From positions 1 to 41,331 of the forward strand of contig JABDHD010000027.1 of assembly GCA_013285685.1 (NCBI GenBank): a stretch of DNA of 41,331 bases, written 5' to 3'. Positions 8,391 through 16,888 of this stretch are shown here, piece after piece; position 1 is the stretch's first letter; the number at the start of each line of letters is the position of its first letter. A program made the translations under genes and the position numbers. The notes below the pieces were generated by a model, which was not told the DNA's origin, searched no databases, and worked only from the letters and a program-made list of their open reading frames with translations. The stretch comes from Bacteroidota bacterium (GTDB lineage: Bacteria > Bacteroidota > Bacteroidia > Sphingobacteriales > Sphingobacteriaceae).

Positions 8391-8448
8391 AATAAAGCAT
8401 CGGCATTTAAAAAATTCGATAATAAAGTATCGATATTTAAAAGATCGC
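8391..8448. repeat. two tandem AT-rich repeats upstream of the DUF2147 gene
   Basis: Two adjacent copies of a roughly 29-base unit: AATAAAGCATCGGCATTTAA (8391-8410 and on to 8420) and AATAAAGTATCGATATTTAA (8421-8440 and on to 8448). They sit in the divergent gap between the GH3 and DUF2147 genes. Two binding sites for one regulator are possible, but no regulator can be named from sequence. Confidence 0.6.
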
Positions 8449-8526
8449 TGCAATATCCTTAAGCGGCGAACATCCGCACCAATTAAAATACCTCATCAAT
8501 ATTTTTTTATTATTAAACAGTATATT

Positions 8527-8979
8527 ATGAACATTAAGTTTGTGTTTATCCTTTTTGCCTTTGTTTTTTTTAACACGATTAACCTGTCGGCAAATACCAC
8601 GCCCCCTGAAGAACAGATTTGCGGCAAATGGGAATCGTCGGAAAAAAACCTGATTGTGCAGGTTTATAAAACGGAAAATAAATTTAACGGAAAATTGATC
8701 TGGTACACGGATACGGGCGGTAAACCAATGGATTACTGGACTGACAGGCGAAACCCAAATCCCGCGCTGCGGAGCCGAAAAATACTTGGCATGAGCGTTT
8801 TGCAAGATATGGTTTACAAGCCGGCAACCAATAGCTGGGAAGATGGCACGATCTACGAATCAAAATACGGCAGACAATGGAATGCTTCGATCTACATTGA
8901 CAAAAACGGCGCGCTAAAAGTAAAAGGCTACTGGCACATTAAATTGATAGGCCGCACCATGACCTTTACAAGGGTATAA
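8527..8979 (+). CDS. DUF2147 family exported protein
   Basis: A 150-residue exported protein with signal peptide about 1-21 (FVFILFAFVFF, ending LSANT). The mature part matches the DUF2147 pattern: ICGKWESSEKNLIVQVYK near the start, GKLIWYTDTGG, a conserved LGMSVLQDMVY, then WEDGTIYESKYGRQW and a C-terminal LKVKGYWHIKLIGRTMTF. The family is a small beta-barrel, lipocalin-like fold found in envelopes; function unknown. The frame stays open upstream to 8230, but only the ATG at 8527 begins a signal peptide, and the longer version would overlap the GH3 gene on the other strand. Confidence 0.85.
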   Translation: MNIKFVFILFAFVFFNTINLSANTTPPEEQICGKWESSEKNLIVQVYKTENKFNGKLIWYTDTGGKPMDYWTDRRNPNPALRSRKILGMSVLQDMVYKPATNSWEDGTIYESKYGRQWNASIYIDKNGALKVKGYWHIKLIGRTMTFTRV

Positions 8980-9008
8980 TGGTGATGATTTCGGATTTTC
9001 GATTTTCG

Positions 9009-9026
9009 TCCCGATAGCTATCGGGA
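9009..9026. repeat. 18-bp perfect palindrome between convergent genes
   Basis: TCCCGATAGCTATCGGGA is a perfect palindrome in the 94-base gap between the convergent DUF2147 and sensor-kinase genes. A close relative with one base-pair mismatch, TCCCGACGGCTATCGGGA, occurs at 34854-34871. It may act as a bidirectional terminator hairpin, or be a dispersed short repeat. Confidence 0.7.
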
Positions 9027-9073
9027 TCGGATTTGGGAAGAATCAGAATAACTTCGGAATTCGGGTGTTCTTC

Positions 9074-12000
9074 CTAAAGCAGGACGGCCTTTTTTTTGGC
9101 GCTGTAGGCTTCTTTAAAAATAGAGACTAAAGCATCCAGTTTCATGGGTTTTGAAATATAGCTGTCCATGCCCTGGCTTATACAAATATCCCTGTCTTCT
9201 GAAAGGGCGTTTGCCGTCATCGCAACAATAAATGGTTGCTGGATGTTAAGCTTGCGGATATTTCTTGTGGCTTCCAGCCCATCCATTTCGGGCATTTGAA
9301 TATCCATCAATACCACATCATACGGATTCTCGGATACCTTCAGCAATGCCTCGTATCCATTTTGTGTAACCTCCGCATGATATCCTAACTTAACCAATAC
9401 GCGTTCGATCAATTTTTGATTAATAGGATTGTCCTCTGCTATAAGGATATCCATTGGATACAGCAAAGCGAACCCGGGATCAAGTATATTATTTGGCTGG
9501 TCTGCAATTTTCACTATTTCCATGCGATCGCCAAGTTCTGCACATATACTCTTTAGCAGTTGATTTTGTTTAACCGGTTTGATCAATATTGACGAAAACA
9601 AACCAGGATATTTTTTCCTGCTGGCATCACCTATTGAACTTAAAAGAATCACCGGAACAGGGTTTGGCATATTTTTAATTGACAGGGCTAAAACGGCCCC
9701 ATCCATTCCGGGCATTTCCATATCCGAAATTACCAGGTCAAAATTATTGTCTGATGATAAAACCGCCAATGCATGTTGTGCAGACGAACAAGTTACGGTT
9801 GCCAGGTTCCACTGCTCCAGTTGCCTTTTTAAAATAATAAGGTTTGTTTTGTTATCGTCAACCAGCAAAACCCGTTTACCGTCCAGGCTTAAAATGCCCG
9901 GTAATAGCTGAGTTGTTTCAGCCAGTTTACCGCTTGTTTGGGCTTTTATCGTAAAATTGAATGTCGAGCCCTCGCCAACCCGGCTATCAACCCACAAATT
10001 TCCACCCATTAATTTAAACAGCCGCTCACTGATGATGAGCCCTAAACCGGTACCGCCGTATTTACGGGTGGTAGATGAGTCGACTTGTGAAAATGCCTTG
10101 AACAAGCTGGAAAGCTTATCGCCCGGGATGCCTATTCCTGTATCCTTTACACTAAAGCCAATCTCCAATTCACCGCCGGAAACCGGCTTTGACAGAAAAA
10201 CTTTTATGAACACCTCGCCCTGCAACGTAAACTTTATCGCATTATTAATCAGGTTGATGATTACTTGCTTAAGGCGCAGGCTGTCGCCCACGATGTGGCT
10301 GGGGAGGTTAAAATCAATCTCATAAACCAATTCAAGGCGCTGTTCAGCCACCTTATGCGAGAAGAGATCCATTATTTCTTCAATGCTTTGACGCAGATCA
10401 AAATCTTCTTCTTCAATATCCATTTTCCCGGATTCTATTTTTGAAAAATCCAGTATGTCATTGATAACGTTCATCAGGCCGTCGCCGCAGTTTATAATAG
10501 TTTCTGTGTATTCCCGCTGCTCATCGCTCAATTCGGTCTCTGAAAGCAAGGAAGCCATACCAATTACACCATTCATCGGCGTCCTTATCTCATGGCTCAT
10601 GGTAGCCAGAAAAATGCTTTTAGCCTCGTTTGCCTTATCTGCTTCCTGGCGCGCCAAATATTCCTGGTTCTTTTGATCCTCTAATTCTTCTGATTGCACC
10701 TGGAGTTCTTCATTTACTGCCTGCAATTCTTCTGATTGCGCCTGTAACTCTTCATTTATTGCCTGCAATTCGCCCGATTGACGCATCACCTCTTCGGTTC
10801 GCTCCTTTACTTCGCGCTCTAATAATACCTTTTGTTTAATAATACTGTTAACGCGGAAACGGTATACCGCATAAACACAGCTTGCAACAAAAACAATTAC
10901 AAGCAGCCTAAACCACCAGGTCAACCAATACGGCGGAACAATGATAACCTCTAAACTTAAAACAGTCGGAGACCATTTCCCTGCGCTATTCTGACTTTTA
11001 ACCCTAAAAATATAATTGCCGGGTGGGATATTGGTATAAACCGCGGTGTTTTTATCCTCAACGTAATTCCAGCTTTTATCAAAGCTCTCTATTATATAAG
11101 CATACCTCTTTTTAGAGGGGGATAAATAATCCAATGCCGCGTATTCGATCGAAATAACCGACTGATCATGAGGTAGCGTGATTGACCTGGTCTCCGAAAT
11201 ATCCTGCTTTAGGGGAGAAGGATCATTAGCGTTTTTTGCAACCTGTACCGTTTTATTAAATAGCTGTAAGTTGGTTAAAACCAAAGGTGCGTTATATGGC
11301 GCCTGCGATATTTGATCCGGAAAAAATGAATTAAACCCGTTTACGCCGCCGATGTACAAAGCGCCGGTACGGCTTTTAATTGCCGCATGTTGCTTAAACT
11401 CATCGGCCTGCAGGCCATCTTCGGTTGTAAAGTTTTTAAATTTGTTTGTTTTGGGATCATACATCGATAACCCATTGCTGGTAGTTATCCAAAAGTGCCC
11501 GTTATTATCTTCCAAAATTGCTTCTGTATAGTCATGGGACAATCCGTCTTTAGTTTTAAAAACGGTAAAATGATGGGTTACCGGATCAAATAAATTAAGG
11601 CCGGCCAGTGTGCAAATCCAAATTTTGCCTTCAGTATCTTCATAAAGATCCAGAACGGTGTTATCACTTAAACTATTCTGATTATCATGATGTTTAAACC
11701 GGGTAAAGGAATTAGTCCGGGGATCATAAAGATCCAATCCTGCGTCGTCCGTGCCAATCCATAAATTTCCTTTGCCGTCGCTTAATAGCGAGTTGATGCG
11801 GTCACCGCTCAGACTTTTTGAATCAGCGGGATTAAAGCGATGATGAATAAACGTATTGGTGGCAGGTTGGTACAGGTCGAGCCCGGCGTCAAATGTTCCA
11901 AGCCATATCTTTTTATCAGGAGTTTGGGCAATTGCGTATACATTATCGCAGCTCAGGCTGGCAGCATCGGATGGATTATGTTTAAACGACCTGAAAGTCC

Positions 12001-13354
12001 GGGTTTTCTGATTCATTATACTAATGCCATTGCCCCATGTCCCTATCCACAAATTCTTTTGGTCATCTTCTTTTATCTCGAGCACGTTATCACCGGCGAT
12101 GCTGTTCTTGTTGGAATCCTGATGTTTATAGGCAGTGAAGTTTCCGGATTTTACATTGAGCATGTTCAGTCCGCCGCCGTCTGTACCAATCCAGATATTA
12201 TTATTTTCGTCTTCTAAAAAGCCAAGTATAAAATCATTTGAAAGGCTGTTGGGCAATGAAGTATGCTTGTAGTGCGTAAACTCGCTTTTGCTTTTCTTAT
12301 ACAAATTAATGCCGCCGCCAAAAACACCGATCCACATGTTACCGGCCCTGTCATTTAGTATAACATCCACTGAGTTGCCATTCAGGCTGCTGTTATCTAC
12401 ATCGTCGTGTAAATAACTAAAAAACTGATTTTTTAAGGGATCATAGATACTTAGGCCGCCATTTTCCGTTCCGATCCATAAATCATGGTTATCATCCTCC
12501 GCAATGCTTTGAATACTATTATGCACAAGCGAATTACTATTGCGCGGATCGTGGACAAAATGCGTGAATGTACCGGTGCTGTTATTGTAAAGGTTTAGTC
12601 CCGCTTCCTGCGTGCCCACCCATAACTGGTTTTTGCTGTCTTCAAAAATAGCAGTTATGGTATTGCCCGAAATAGACCCTTTAACGTTTTCAACGTGCTT
12701 AAAATTAATGAAGCCGTTGTTTCTGCGGTCGAATAAACTAAGGCCGCTATTAACCGTCCCTACCCATATATTATTTTGGCTGTCACAATAAAGCGTCCCT
12801 ATCTGGTTATCGCTGATGCTTTTTGCATCGTTCTTATCATTTACATAATGAAGGCAGTGACCGGTTTTTGGATCAAACAGATCCAGGCCGTTCTGTTGGG
12901 TACCAACCCATATTTTGCCTGATCTTTCAATAACAATTTTGCTTACAAAATTACTCGAAATGGTTTTACCATCTTTTTCATTATGGAAGAAACGTTGAAA
13001 ACGGTTGGTTTTCCTGTCGTATTTATTTAAACCGCCGCCTACAGTAGCTATCCATATATTGCCGTCCTTATCTTCTTTTATATCCTGTATGTAATTATTG
13101 CTGATGCTTGCCGCATCCTTAACGTCATTCCTGAATATTTTAAACTTGTACCCATCATACCTGTTTAGCCCATCGTTAGTAGCTATCCAGATAAATCCCC
13201 GCCGATCTTGTAATATGCAGTTGGGTTCGAGTTCTGAAAGACCGTCCGCTGTTCCAAGATGGTCAAAATGCAATTGCCGGTTTTGGGCAAATGAAAACGA
13301 TGGTACGGTCAGCAAAAAAACGGTAAAAATTTTTAGCAGATATCTCATTGTCAC
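9074..13354 (-). CDS. Reg_prop/Y_Y_Y hybrid sensor histidine kinase with two receiver domains
   Basis: A 1426-residue inner-membrane sensor. Signal peptide 1-23; two seven-bladed-propeller-type regions of Reg_prop repeats (recurrent DxxGNIWIGT-like turns) to about 690; Y_Y_Y domain about 720-800 (ending [16 protein letters not shown]); transmembrane helix about 810-832; coiled coil about 850-910 with 14-residue repeats ([12 protein letters not shown]). The HisKA phosphoacceptor is His921 in [11 protein letters not shown]; the ATPase domain shows [14 protein letters not shown] and GGTGLGL. Two receivers follow with Asp1211 ([11 protein letters not shown]) and Asp1351 ([11 protein letters not shown]). 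Unlike classical Bacteroidota HTCS proteins there is no AraC-type HTH, so output needs an HPt or separate regulator not seen here. Start could also be two codons later (MRYLL). It lies between the DUF2147 and YceI genes. Confidence 0.94.
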   Translation of the reverse strand: MTMRYLLKIFTVFLLTVPSFSFAQNRQLHFDHLGTADGLSELEPNCILQDRRGFIWIATNDGLNRYDGYKFKIFRNDVKDAASISNNYIQDIKEDKDGNIWIATVGGGLNKYDRKTNRFQRFFHNEKDGKTISSNFVSKIVIERSGKIWVGTQQNGLDLFDPKTGHCLHYVNDKNDAKSISDNQIGTLYCDSQNNIWVGTVNSGLSLFDRRNNGFINFKHVENVKGSISGNTITAIFEDSKNQLWVGTQEAGLNLYNNSTGTFTHFVHDPRNSNSLVHNSIQSIAEDDNHDLWIGTENGGLSIYDPLKNQFFSYLHDDVDNSSLNGNSVDVILNDRAGNMWIGVFGGGINLYKKSKSEFTHYKHTSLPNSLSNDFILGFLEDENNNIWIGTDGGGLNMLNVKSGNFTAYKHQDSNKNSIAGDNVLEIKEDDQKNLWIGTWGNGISIMNQKTRTFRSFKHNPSDAASLSCDNVYAIAQTPDKKIWLGTFDAGLDLYQPATNTFIHHRFNPADSKSLSGDRINSLLSDGKGNLWIGTDDAGLDLYDPRTNSFTRFKHHDNQNSLSDNTVLDLYEDTEGKIWICTLAGLNLFDPVTHHFTVFKTKDGLSHDYTEAILEDNNGHFWITTSNGLSMYDPKTNKFKNFTTEDGLQADEFKQHAAIKSRTGALYIGGVNGFNSFFPDQISQAPYNAPLVLTNLQLFNKTVQVAKNANDPSPLKQDISETRSITLPHDQSVISIEYAALDYLSPSKKRYAYIIESFDKSWNYVEDKNTAVYTNIPPGNYIFRVKSQNSAGKWSPTVLSLEVIIVPPYWLTWWFRLLVIVFVASCVYAVYRFRVNSIIKQKVLLEREVKERTEEVMRQSGELQAINEELQAQSEELQAVNEELQVQSEELEDQKNQEYLARQEADKANEAKSIFLATMSHEIRTPMNGVIGMASLLSETELSDEQREYTETIINCGDGLMNVINDILDFSKIESGKMDIEEEDFDLRQSIEEIMDLFSHKVAEQRLELVYEIDFNLPSHIVGDSLRLKQVIINLINNAIKFTLQGEVFIKVFLSKPVSGGELEIGFSVKDTGIGIPGDKLSSLFKAFSQVDSSTTRKYGGTGLGLIISERLFKLMGGNLWVDSRVGEGSTFNFTIKAQTSGKLAETTQLLPGILSLDGKRVLLVDDNKTNLIILKRQLEQWNLATVTCSSAQHALAVLSSDNNFDLVISDMEMPGMDGAVLALSIKNMPNPVPVILLSSIGDASRKKYPGLFSSILIKPVKQNQLLKSICAELGDRMEIVKIADQPNNILDPGFALLYPMDILIAEDNPINQKLIERVLVKLGYHAEVTQNGYEALLKVSENPYDVVLMDIQMPEMDGLEATRNIRKLNIQQPFIVAMTANALSEDRDICISQGMDSYISKPMKLDALVSIFKEAYSAKKKAVLL

Positions 13355-13404
13355 GTTTCGACGGGGTTGTTTGATTTTACTATTATTGTCGATAAAAATC
13401 TTAA

Positions 13405-13434
13405 TATCAGTCTTTAATGACGGTTATACTGATA
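13405..13434. promoter_or_regulatory. inverted repeat upstream of the sensor kinase
   Basis: TATCAGT (13405-13411) and ACTGATA (13428-13434) are perfect 7-bp arms with a 16-base spacer, about 50-80 bases upstream of the kinase start. The spacing would suit a dimeric regulator binding about two helical turns apart; this is inference from geometry only. Confidence 0.3.
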
Positions 13435-13635
13435 GCCTTATACGTAACCTGATTTTTTTTGTTATAAAACGCACAGCATCTAAAAAACAATTATTGCCGC
13501 CCGTAATAATTGGATTATTGTCAACTCAACGGGCTTAAATTGCAATTTGCTTTTTTTGAGGCGGGGTTTCAGACAAACTGAACATTAACCTATGGCTGAT
13601 GACCCCGTAATTGAAATAACAGGTTTCATTATGGT

Positions 13636-13676
13636 ATAAAACAAACAGCGCCCCGGTTTTGGCCGGAGCGCTGTTT
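13636..13676 (-). terminator. rho-independent terminator of the YceI gene
   Basis: Read on the minus strand, AAACAGCGC (complement of 13668-13676) pairs with GCGCTGTTT (complement of 13643-13651), with an inner CCGG/CCGG pairing around an A-rich loop. The stem is followed by a T-rich run (TTTGTTTTAT over 13636-13645). Position, 76 bases after the YceI stop, fits intrinsic termination of that gene. Confidence 0.8.
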
Positions 13677-13752
13677 GCTGTTTGAGTTAAACACTTACTA
13701 AGTTCGAAAAATAACAGTTTCCCTCAACTGCTCTCCCGATCTGATCAACCCT

Positions 13753-14328
13753 TTAATTCGCTTTCGCGAACTCACCATTTGCATTAATGGTTACTTCATC
13801 GCTCAGCATGGTAGTGCCGGCGCCTGGCGCAAAACCAAAATCAGTCCTTTTGATAACGCCGGTCAGTTTAAAACCTGCGTCGTCTTTCTTGCTCATCGGG
13901 TTGGTAATGGTGCCGCGGTACCAAAGGTCCATGGTAACCGGTTTGGTAACGCCATGCAGGGTAAGGTTGCCGGTCAATTTATAATGATTGGTTGAAACCG
14001 GGCTAATGCCTGTGCTGGTAAAAGTCATAGTCGGGAATTTAGCAACATCAAAATAGTTGGCCCCCCTTAAATCATTGTCGCGATAATCAACATCTGTATT
14101 AACCGAAGTTGTATTTACCGTTAATTGAAATTTAGCATCGCTGAAATCGGGTTTGGATGCTACGATGGTACAGCTAAAGTCTTTAAAAATACCATCAACG
14201 TCAGATACCATTAAGTGCGTAATGGTGAATCCAAGCTTGGAGTGCATCGGGTCGTTTTTCCAGGTGCTTTGTGCGAATGCGCTGATGCTGAACATTGCCG
14301 CAGTCAGTAATAAAATTGTCTTTTTCAT
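13753..14328 (-). CDS. YceI family periplasmic protein
   Basis: A 191-residue exported protein. Signal peptide 1-19 (LLLTAAMFSISAFA, cut before QST). The mature part is a YceI lipocalin-like beta-barrel that binds polyprenyl lipids in characterised members: WKNDPMHSKLGFTITHLMVS, then the middle DFSDAKFQLTVNTTSVNTD, FDVAKFPTMTFTSTGI, LTGNLTLHGVTKPVTMD and LTGVIKRTDFGFAPG, all in family order. It is divergent from the aldo/keto reductase gene and followed by a strong terminator, so it is monocistronic. Confidence 0.92.
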   Translation of the reverse strand: MKKTILLLTAAMFSISAFAQSTWKNDPMHSKLGFTITHLMVSDVDGIFKDFSCTIVASKPDFSDAKFQLTVNTTSVNTDVDYRDNDLRGANYFDVAKFPTMTFTSTGISPVSTNHYKLTGNLTLHGVTKPVTMDLWYRGTITNPMSKKDDAGFKLTGVIKRTDFGFAPGAGTTMLSDEVTINANGEFAKAN

Positions 14329-14375
14329 GATTGTTTTTTTTTAATTCGAAGGAATTGATTTGTCTTTTTTTGTCA

Positions 14376-14414
14376 CAAACATAATACATGGCTTTTAAAT
14401 ATATGTTTAAACAT
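14376..14414 (-). promoter_or_regulatory. YceI promoter box with adjacent palindrome
   Basis: On the minus strand TATGTTTG (14376-14383) matches TAnnTTTG exactly, 47 bases before the YceI start. The 12-bp palindrome ATGTTTAAACAT (14403-14414) sits where a -33 element would be and could be an operator. No TTTG was found at -33. Confidence 0.45.
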
Positions 14415-14491
14415 TTAATTTTGACACTTATATGATTTGCTATTTTTTTGTAAGAAGATTTAGCGATGCAATTTATCGAAATTAAGCGGGT

Positions 14492-14499
14492 TATATTTG
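14492..14499 (+). promoter_or_regulatory. -7 promoter box of the aldo/keto reductase gene
   Basis: TATATTTG matches the TAnnTTTG consensus exactly and ends 15 bases before the ATG at 14515. A TTG start at 14497 would lie inside the box, which argues for the ATG. No clear -33 element. Confidence 0.45.
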
Positions 14500-14514
14500 C
14501 CAAAATACATAATT

Positions 14515-15513
14515 ATGAAATACAGGGATTTGGGAAAAACAGGCGAAAAACTTTCGGCAATTGGCCTGGGATGCATGGGTATGAACCATGGATATGGCAC
14601 CGCCAATGACGATGAATCGATGGCTACCCTGCAGCTGGCGCTGGAGCTGGGTATTAACTTTTGGGATACAGCCGATATTTATGCCAACGGGAAAAATGAG
14701 GAACTGGTAGCCAAGGTGCTGAAGCCAAACCGGGATAAGGTTTTTATCGCCACAAAATTTGGCTTTAGGCAGGCCGACAGCAATGCGATGCCGGGAATGC
14801 CGGGCAGCTTTTTTGACGGCTCGCCGGCGTATATGAAAACCGCTGTGGAAAAAAGCTTGAAAAGGCTGGATACAGAGGTGATCGATCTTTACTATGCTCA
14901 CCGCGTTGATCCGAAGGTACCGGTTGAGGAAATGGTTGGGGCCATGGCCGATTTGGTTAAGGAAGGAAAGGTACGTTACCTGGGTTTATCAGAAGCATCG
15001 GCGGCATCGCTCCGCAAGGCGCATGCTGTTCATCCGATTGCCGCACTGCAAAGCGAGTATTCATTGCTCACGCGTGATGTGGAAGCGGAGATATTGCCCA
15101 CCTGCCGCGAACTGGGCATTTCATTGGTGCCGTTCAGCCCCCTGTCACGCGGACTGATCACTAACGTTTTAAAAGTTGATGAGCTGGGCGAAGGCGATTT
15201 CCGAAAAACGCTTCCCCGTTTTGGCGATGATTATAAGGATAATAACCAGCAGCTGGCGGCAGCATTCGCGGCTTTTGCAGCGCAAAAGAATTGCACCGCG
15301 GCCCAGCTGGCCTTAGCCTGGGTGCTGGCCCAGGGAGACGACATCATTCCTATCCCCGGCACTAAAAAAACCAAATATCTGCGCGAAAACGCCGCTTCGG
15401 TAGACGTGGTACTTAATGCCGCCGATCTGCAGGAAATAGTATCTATCCTTGCAAAATATCCTAATACAGGAATGCGCTACGCCGAGGGCGCCATGAAAAT
15501 GGTTAATAATTAA
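14515..15513 (+). CDS. aldo/keto reductase
   Basis: A 332-residue cytoplasmic NADPH-dependent oxidoreductase with a single TIM-barrel domain. The AKR tetrad is visible: Asp51 and Tyr56 in [11 protein letters not shown], Lys81 in IATKFGF and the histidine of YYAHRVD. The C-terminal cofactor segment [15 protein letters not shown] contacts the NADP phosphate in relatives. It resembles the YakC/IolS-type group that reduces aldehydes broadly; the true substrate is unknown. ATG at 14515 is preferred over an upstream TTG because it starts the canonical KYRDLGKTG and follows a promoter box. Its stop codon lies inside a long inverted repeat. Confidence 0.92.
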   Translation: MKYRDLGKTGEKLSAIGLGCMGMNHGYGTANDDESMATLQLALELGINFWDTADIYANGKNEELVAKVLKPNRDKVFIATKFGFRQADSNAMPGMPGSFFDGSPAYMKTAVEKSLKRLDTEVIDLYYAHRVDPKVPVEEMVGAMADLVKEGKVRYLGLSEASAASLRKAHAVHPIAALQSEYSLLTRDVEAEILPTCRELGISLVPFSPLSRGLITNVLKVDELGEGDFRKTLPRFGDDYKDNNQQLAAAFAAFAAQKNCTAAQLALAWVLAQGDDIIPIPGTKKTKYLRENAASVDVVLNAADLQEIVSILAKYPNTGMRYAEGAMKMVNN

Positions 15514-15667
15514 CTAAGATTTTTAAGATTAGAAGGATTTTTAGGATTAAAAATGGCATTGGTATTATACCGAATTTGCGAAGAACTTTTATTTTGGTGT
15601 TAAGTGCCTCGTTTATTTTTCGCCGACGGAATCCTAAAATCCTTCTAATCTTAAAAATCTTAGTTAA
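15510..15667. repeat. long inverted repeat overlapping the aldo/keto reductase stop codon
   Basis: Left arm 15510-15548 (TTAACTAAGATTTTTAAGAT...) and right arm 15630-15667 (...ATCTTAAAAATCTTAGTTAA) are complementary along about 38 bp with only a one-base difference, around an 81-base loop with no gene. The TAA stop at 15511-15513 is inside the left arm. It may terminate transcription or be a dispersed element. Confidence 0.85.
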
Positions 15668-15707
15668 AATACGGTACTGAATACCGTTAAAACACGGGGT
15701 GTCAAAC

Positions 15708-15739
15708 TTTGCGGCCTTGCCATTTAACTATTACTTTTG
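15708..15739 (+). promoter_or_regulatory. Bacteroidota-type promoter of the 81-residue protein gene
   Basis: TTTG at 15708-15711, a 20-base spacer, then TACTTTTG at 15732-15739 match the -33/-7 consensus. The box ends 15 bases before the ATG at 15755, the same distance as at the aldo/keto reductase gene. A small inverted repeat ACGGTA/TACCGT (15671-15687) lies just upstream. Confidence 0.6.
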
Positions 15740-15754
15740 CTAAAACCTATTCTA

Positions 15755-16000
15755 ATGGAAGCTTTTGAAATAATAGTTAAAAAACAATCGTATAAGGTGA
15801 TCCGGAATAGTGACCACCTCGAATTATTTAACGTGTTTAATCACGCCATTTACTATATCATCAAAAAAAATACTTTTGGCGTATGGGAAAAGGTTGATCA
15901 CCGGTTTGGCCCGGACGATTTCGCGATCGATGAAGTTGGCGATCAAATTGACAAATATTACGACTACCTCGCACAGGACAGTACAGTAAGCAACGGCTGA
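15755..16000 (+). CDS. small conserved-looking hypothetical protein
   Basis: An 81-residue soluble protein, no signal peptide or membrane segment: MEAFEIIVKKQSYKVIRNSD, then LELFNVFNHAIYYIIKK, a central WEKVDHRFGPDDFAID and an acidic tail. The pattern (a short beta/alpha fold with GVW and DEVGDQID) resembles small proteins common in Sphingobacteriaceae, but I do not recognise a named family. The ATG at 15755 is preferred to the upstream TTG at 15737, which lies in the promoter box. It converges on the lipoprotein hydrolase gene with six bases between stops. Confidence 0.7.
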   Translation: MEAFEIIVKKQSYKVIRNSDHLELFNVFNHAIYYIIKKNTFGVWEKVDHRFGPDDFAIDEVGDQIDKYYDYLAQDSTVSNG

Positions 16001-16006
16001 GTCAGT

Positions 16007-16828
16007 CTAAAACCCTTTACCCATAAAGAAATCGTCGACGGTCCGGTTAAAATCAGCCGTGTGCTCGATAAGCGTGGGATGGCCCGAATTGGGCACCACC
16101 CACATATACGCTTTGGGGATGTTATGGTAAATTAAAGCGGTGTGCTCAATCGGGATCAGATCGTGGTCGCCGCAGATGATCAGCGACGGGCATTTTACCG
16201 CCCTTAACGCTACTGCCGGGATGTTGGGCTGATCATAATCGAGCATAAATATCTTCCAATCGTTTTTTTCTTTGGCAGTCTTCCATTTTTTATTTTTTTG
16301 TTCGTTGTATTGTTTTACCATGTCTTTCCACAGCGATGGCTGAAGCGCCGTAGAGTCGGGCGTAAGGTTAGCGCCGGTCGAGGCCAGTTTGATCACCTTG
16401 TCAGGATGCCGCATAGCCAGCAGCAGCGCATTAATGCCGCCATCGCTCCACCCTATTACATAGGTTTTGCCGATGTGCATCGCCTCAAGCAAGGCGTTAA
16501 AATCATCGGCCATTTGCTCAAAAGACAGCGAATCGCTTGGGTCCACCGATTTGCCATGCGCCCTGCTGTCCACCAAAATCACTTTATATTTTTTTGAAAA
16601 GAAAGGCACATTTTTTTTAAACGCTTCCATGCTGCCTCCGTTGCCGTGTATCATTAGCAAAGGTGTTCCATGGCCATAAGTTTCGCAGTACATTTTAATT
16701 CCGCGGATGTTGTAGTATTTGCCTGCCGCAGGATTGTTGCCATACGGGATGGTTTTTTGCTGCTCCTGACAGCTAACCAAAAAGAGGAGGGATAATGCGA
16801 CAACACCAAACAGGACTCTTGTTTTCAT
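16007..16828 (-). CDS. alpha/beta hydrolase lipoprotein
   Basis: A 273-residue serine hydrolase anchored in the envelope. The signal ends in the lipobox LVSC with Cys20 as the lipidated residue. The alpha/beta fold shows LLMIHGNGGS (oxyanion hole), the nucleophile elbow GWSDGG, an acidic residue near ICGDHDLIP and a C-terminal histidine in VPNSGHPT. It resembles proline iminopeptidase or haloperoxidase-like hydrolases acting on small esters or amides; the substrate is not readable. The MFS gene is divergent, with 60 bases between starts. Confidence 0.88.
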   Translation of the reverse strand: MKTRVLFGVVALSLLFLVSCQEQQKTIPYGNNPAAGKYYNIRGIKMYCETYGHGTPLLMIHGNGGSMEAFKKNVPFFSKKYKVILVDSRAHGKSVDPSDSLSFEQMADDFNALLEAMHIGKTYVIGWSDGGINALLLAMRHPDKVIKLASTGANLTPDSTALQPSLWKDMVKQYNEQKNKKWKTAKEKNDWKIFMLDYDQPNIPAVALRAVKCPSLIICGDHDLIPIEHTALIYHNIPKAYMWVVPNSGHPTLIEHTADFNRTVDDFFMGKGF

Positions 16829-16888
16829 CTTAAAACTTATTTTGTACGATTTGATAAATATATATCTTTAAAAACTCATATAAAACTT

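Larger units (their letters stand above)
13355..13752. other. 398-base gap between the YceI and sensor-kinase genes
   Basis: No gene is supported here. The gap holds the upstream region of the kinase gene (13355 to about 13600) and the terminator of the YceI gene. Visible signals are a 7-bp inverted repeat TATCAGT/ACTGATA at 13405-13434, a 12-bp palindrome AAATTGCAATTT at 13537-13548, and the hairpin at 13643-13676. No convincing TAnnTTTG box was found for the kinase. Confidence 0.5.

Noticed and set aside
8230..8526. N-terminal extension of the DUF2147 protein
   Set aside because: It would overlap the GH3 signal-peptide codons on the other strand and would bury the signal peptide that starts at 8527.
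9074..13354. classical HTCS regulator of the neighbouring glycoside hydrolases
   Set aside because: The C-terminal end is a receiver domain with no AraC-type helix-turn-helix, so direct DNA binding is not supported.
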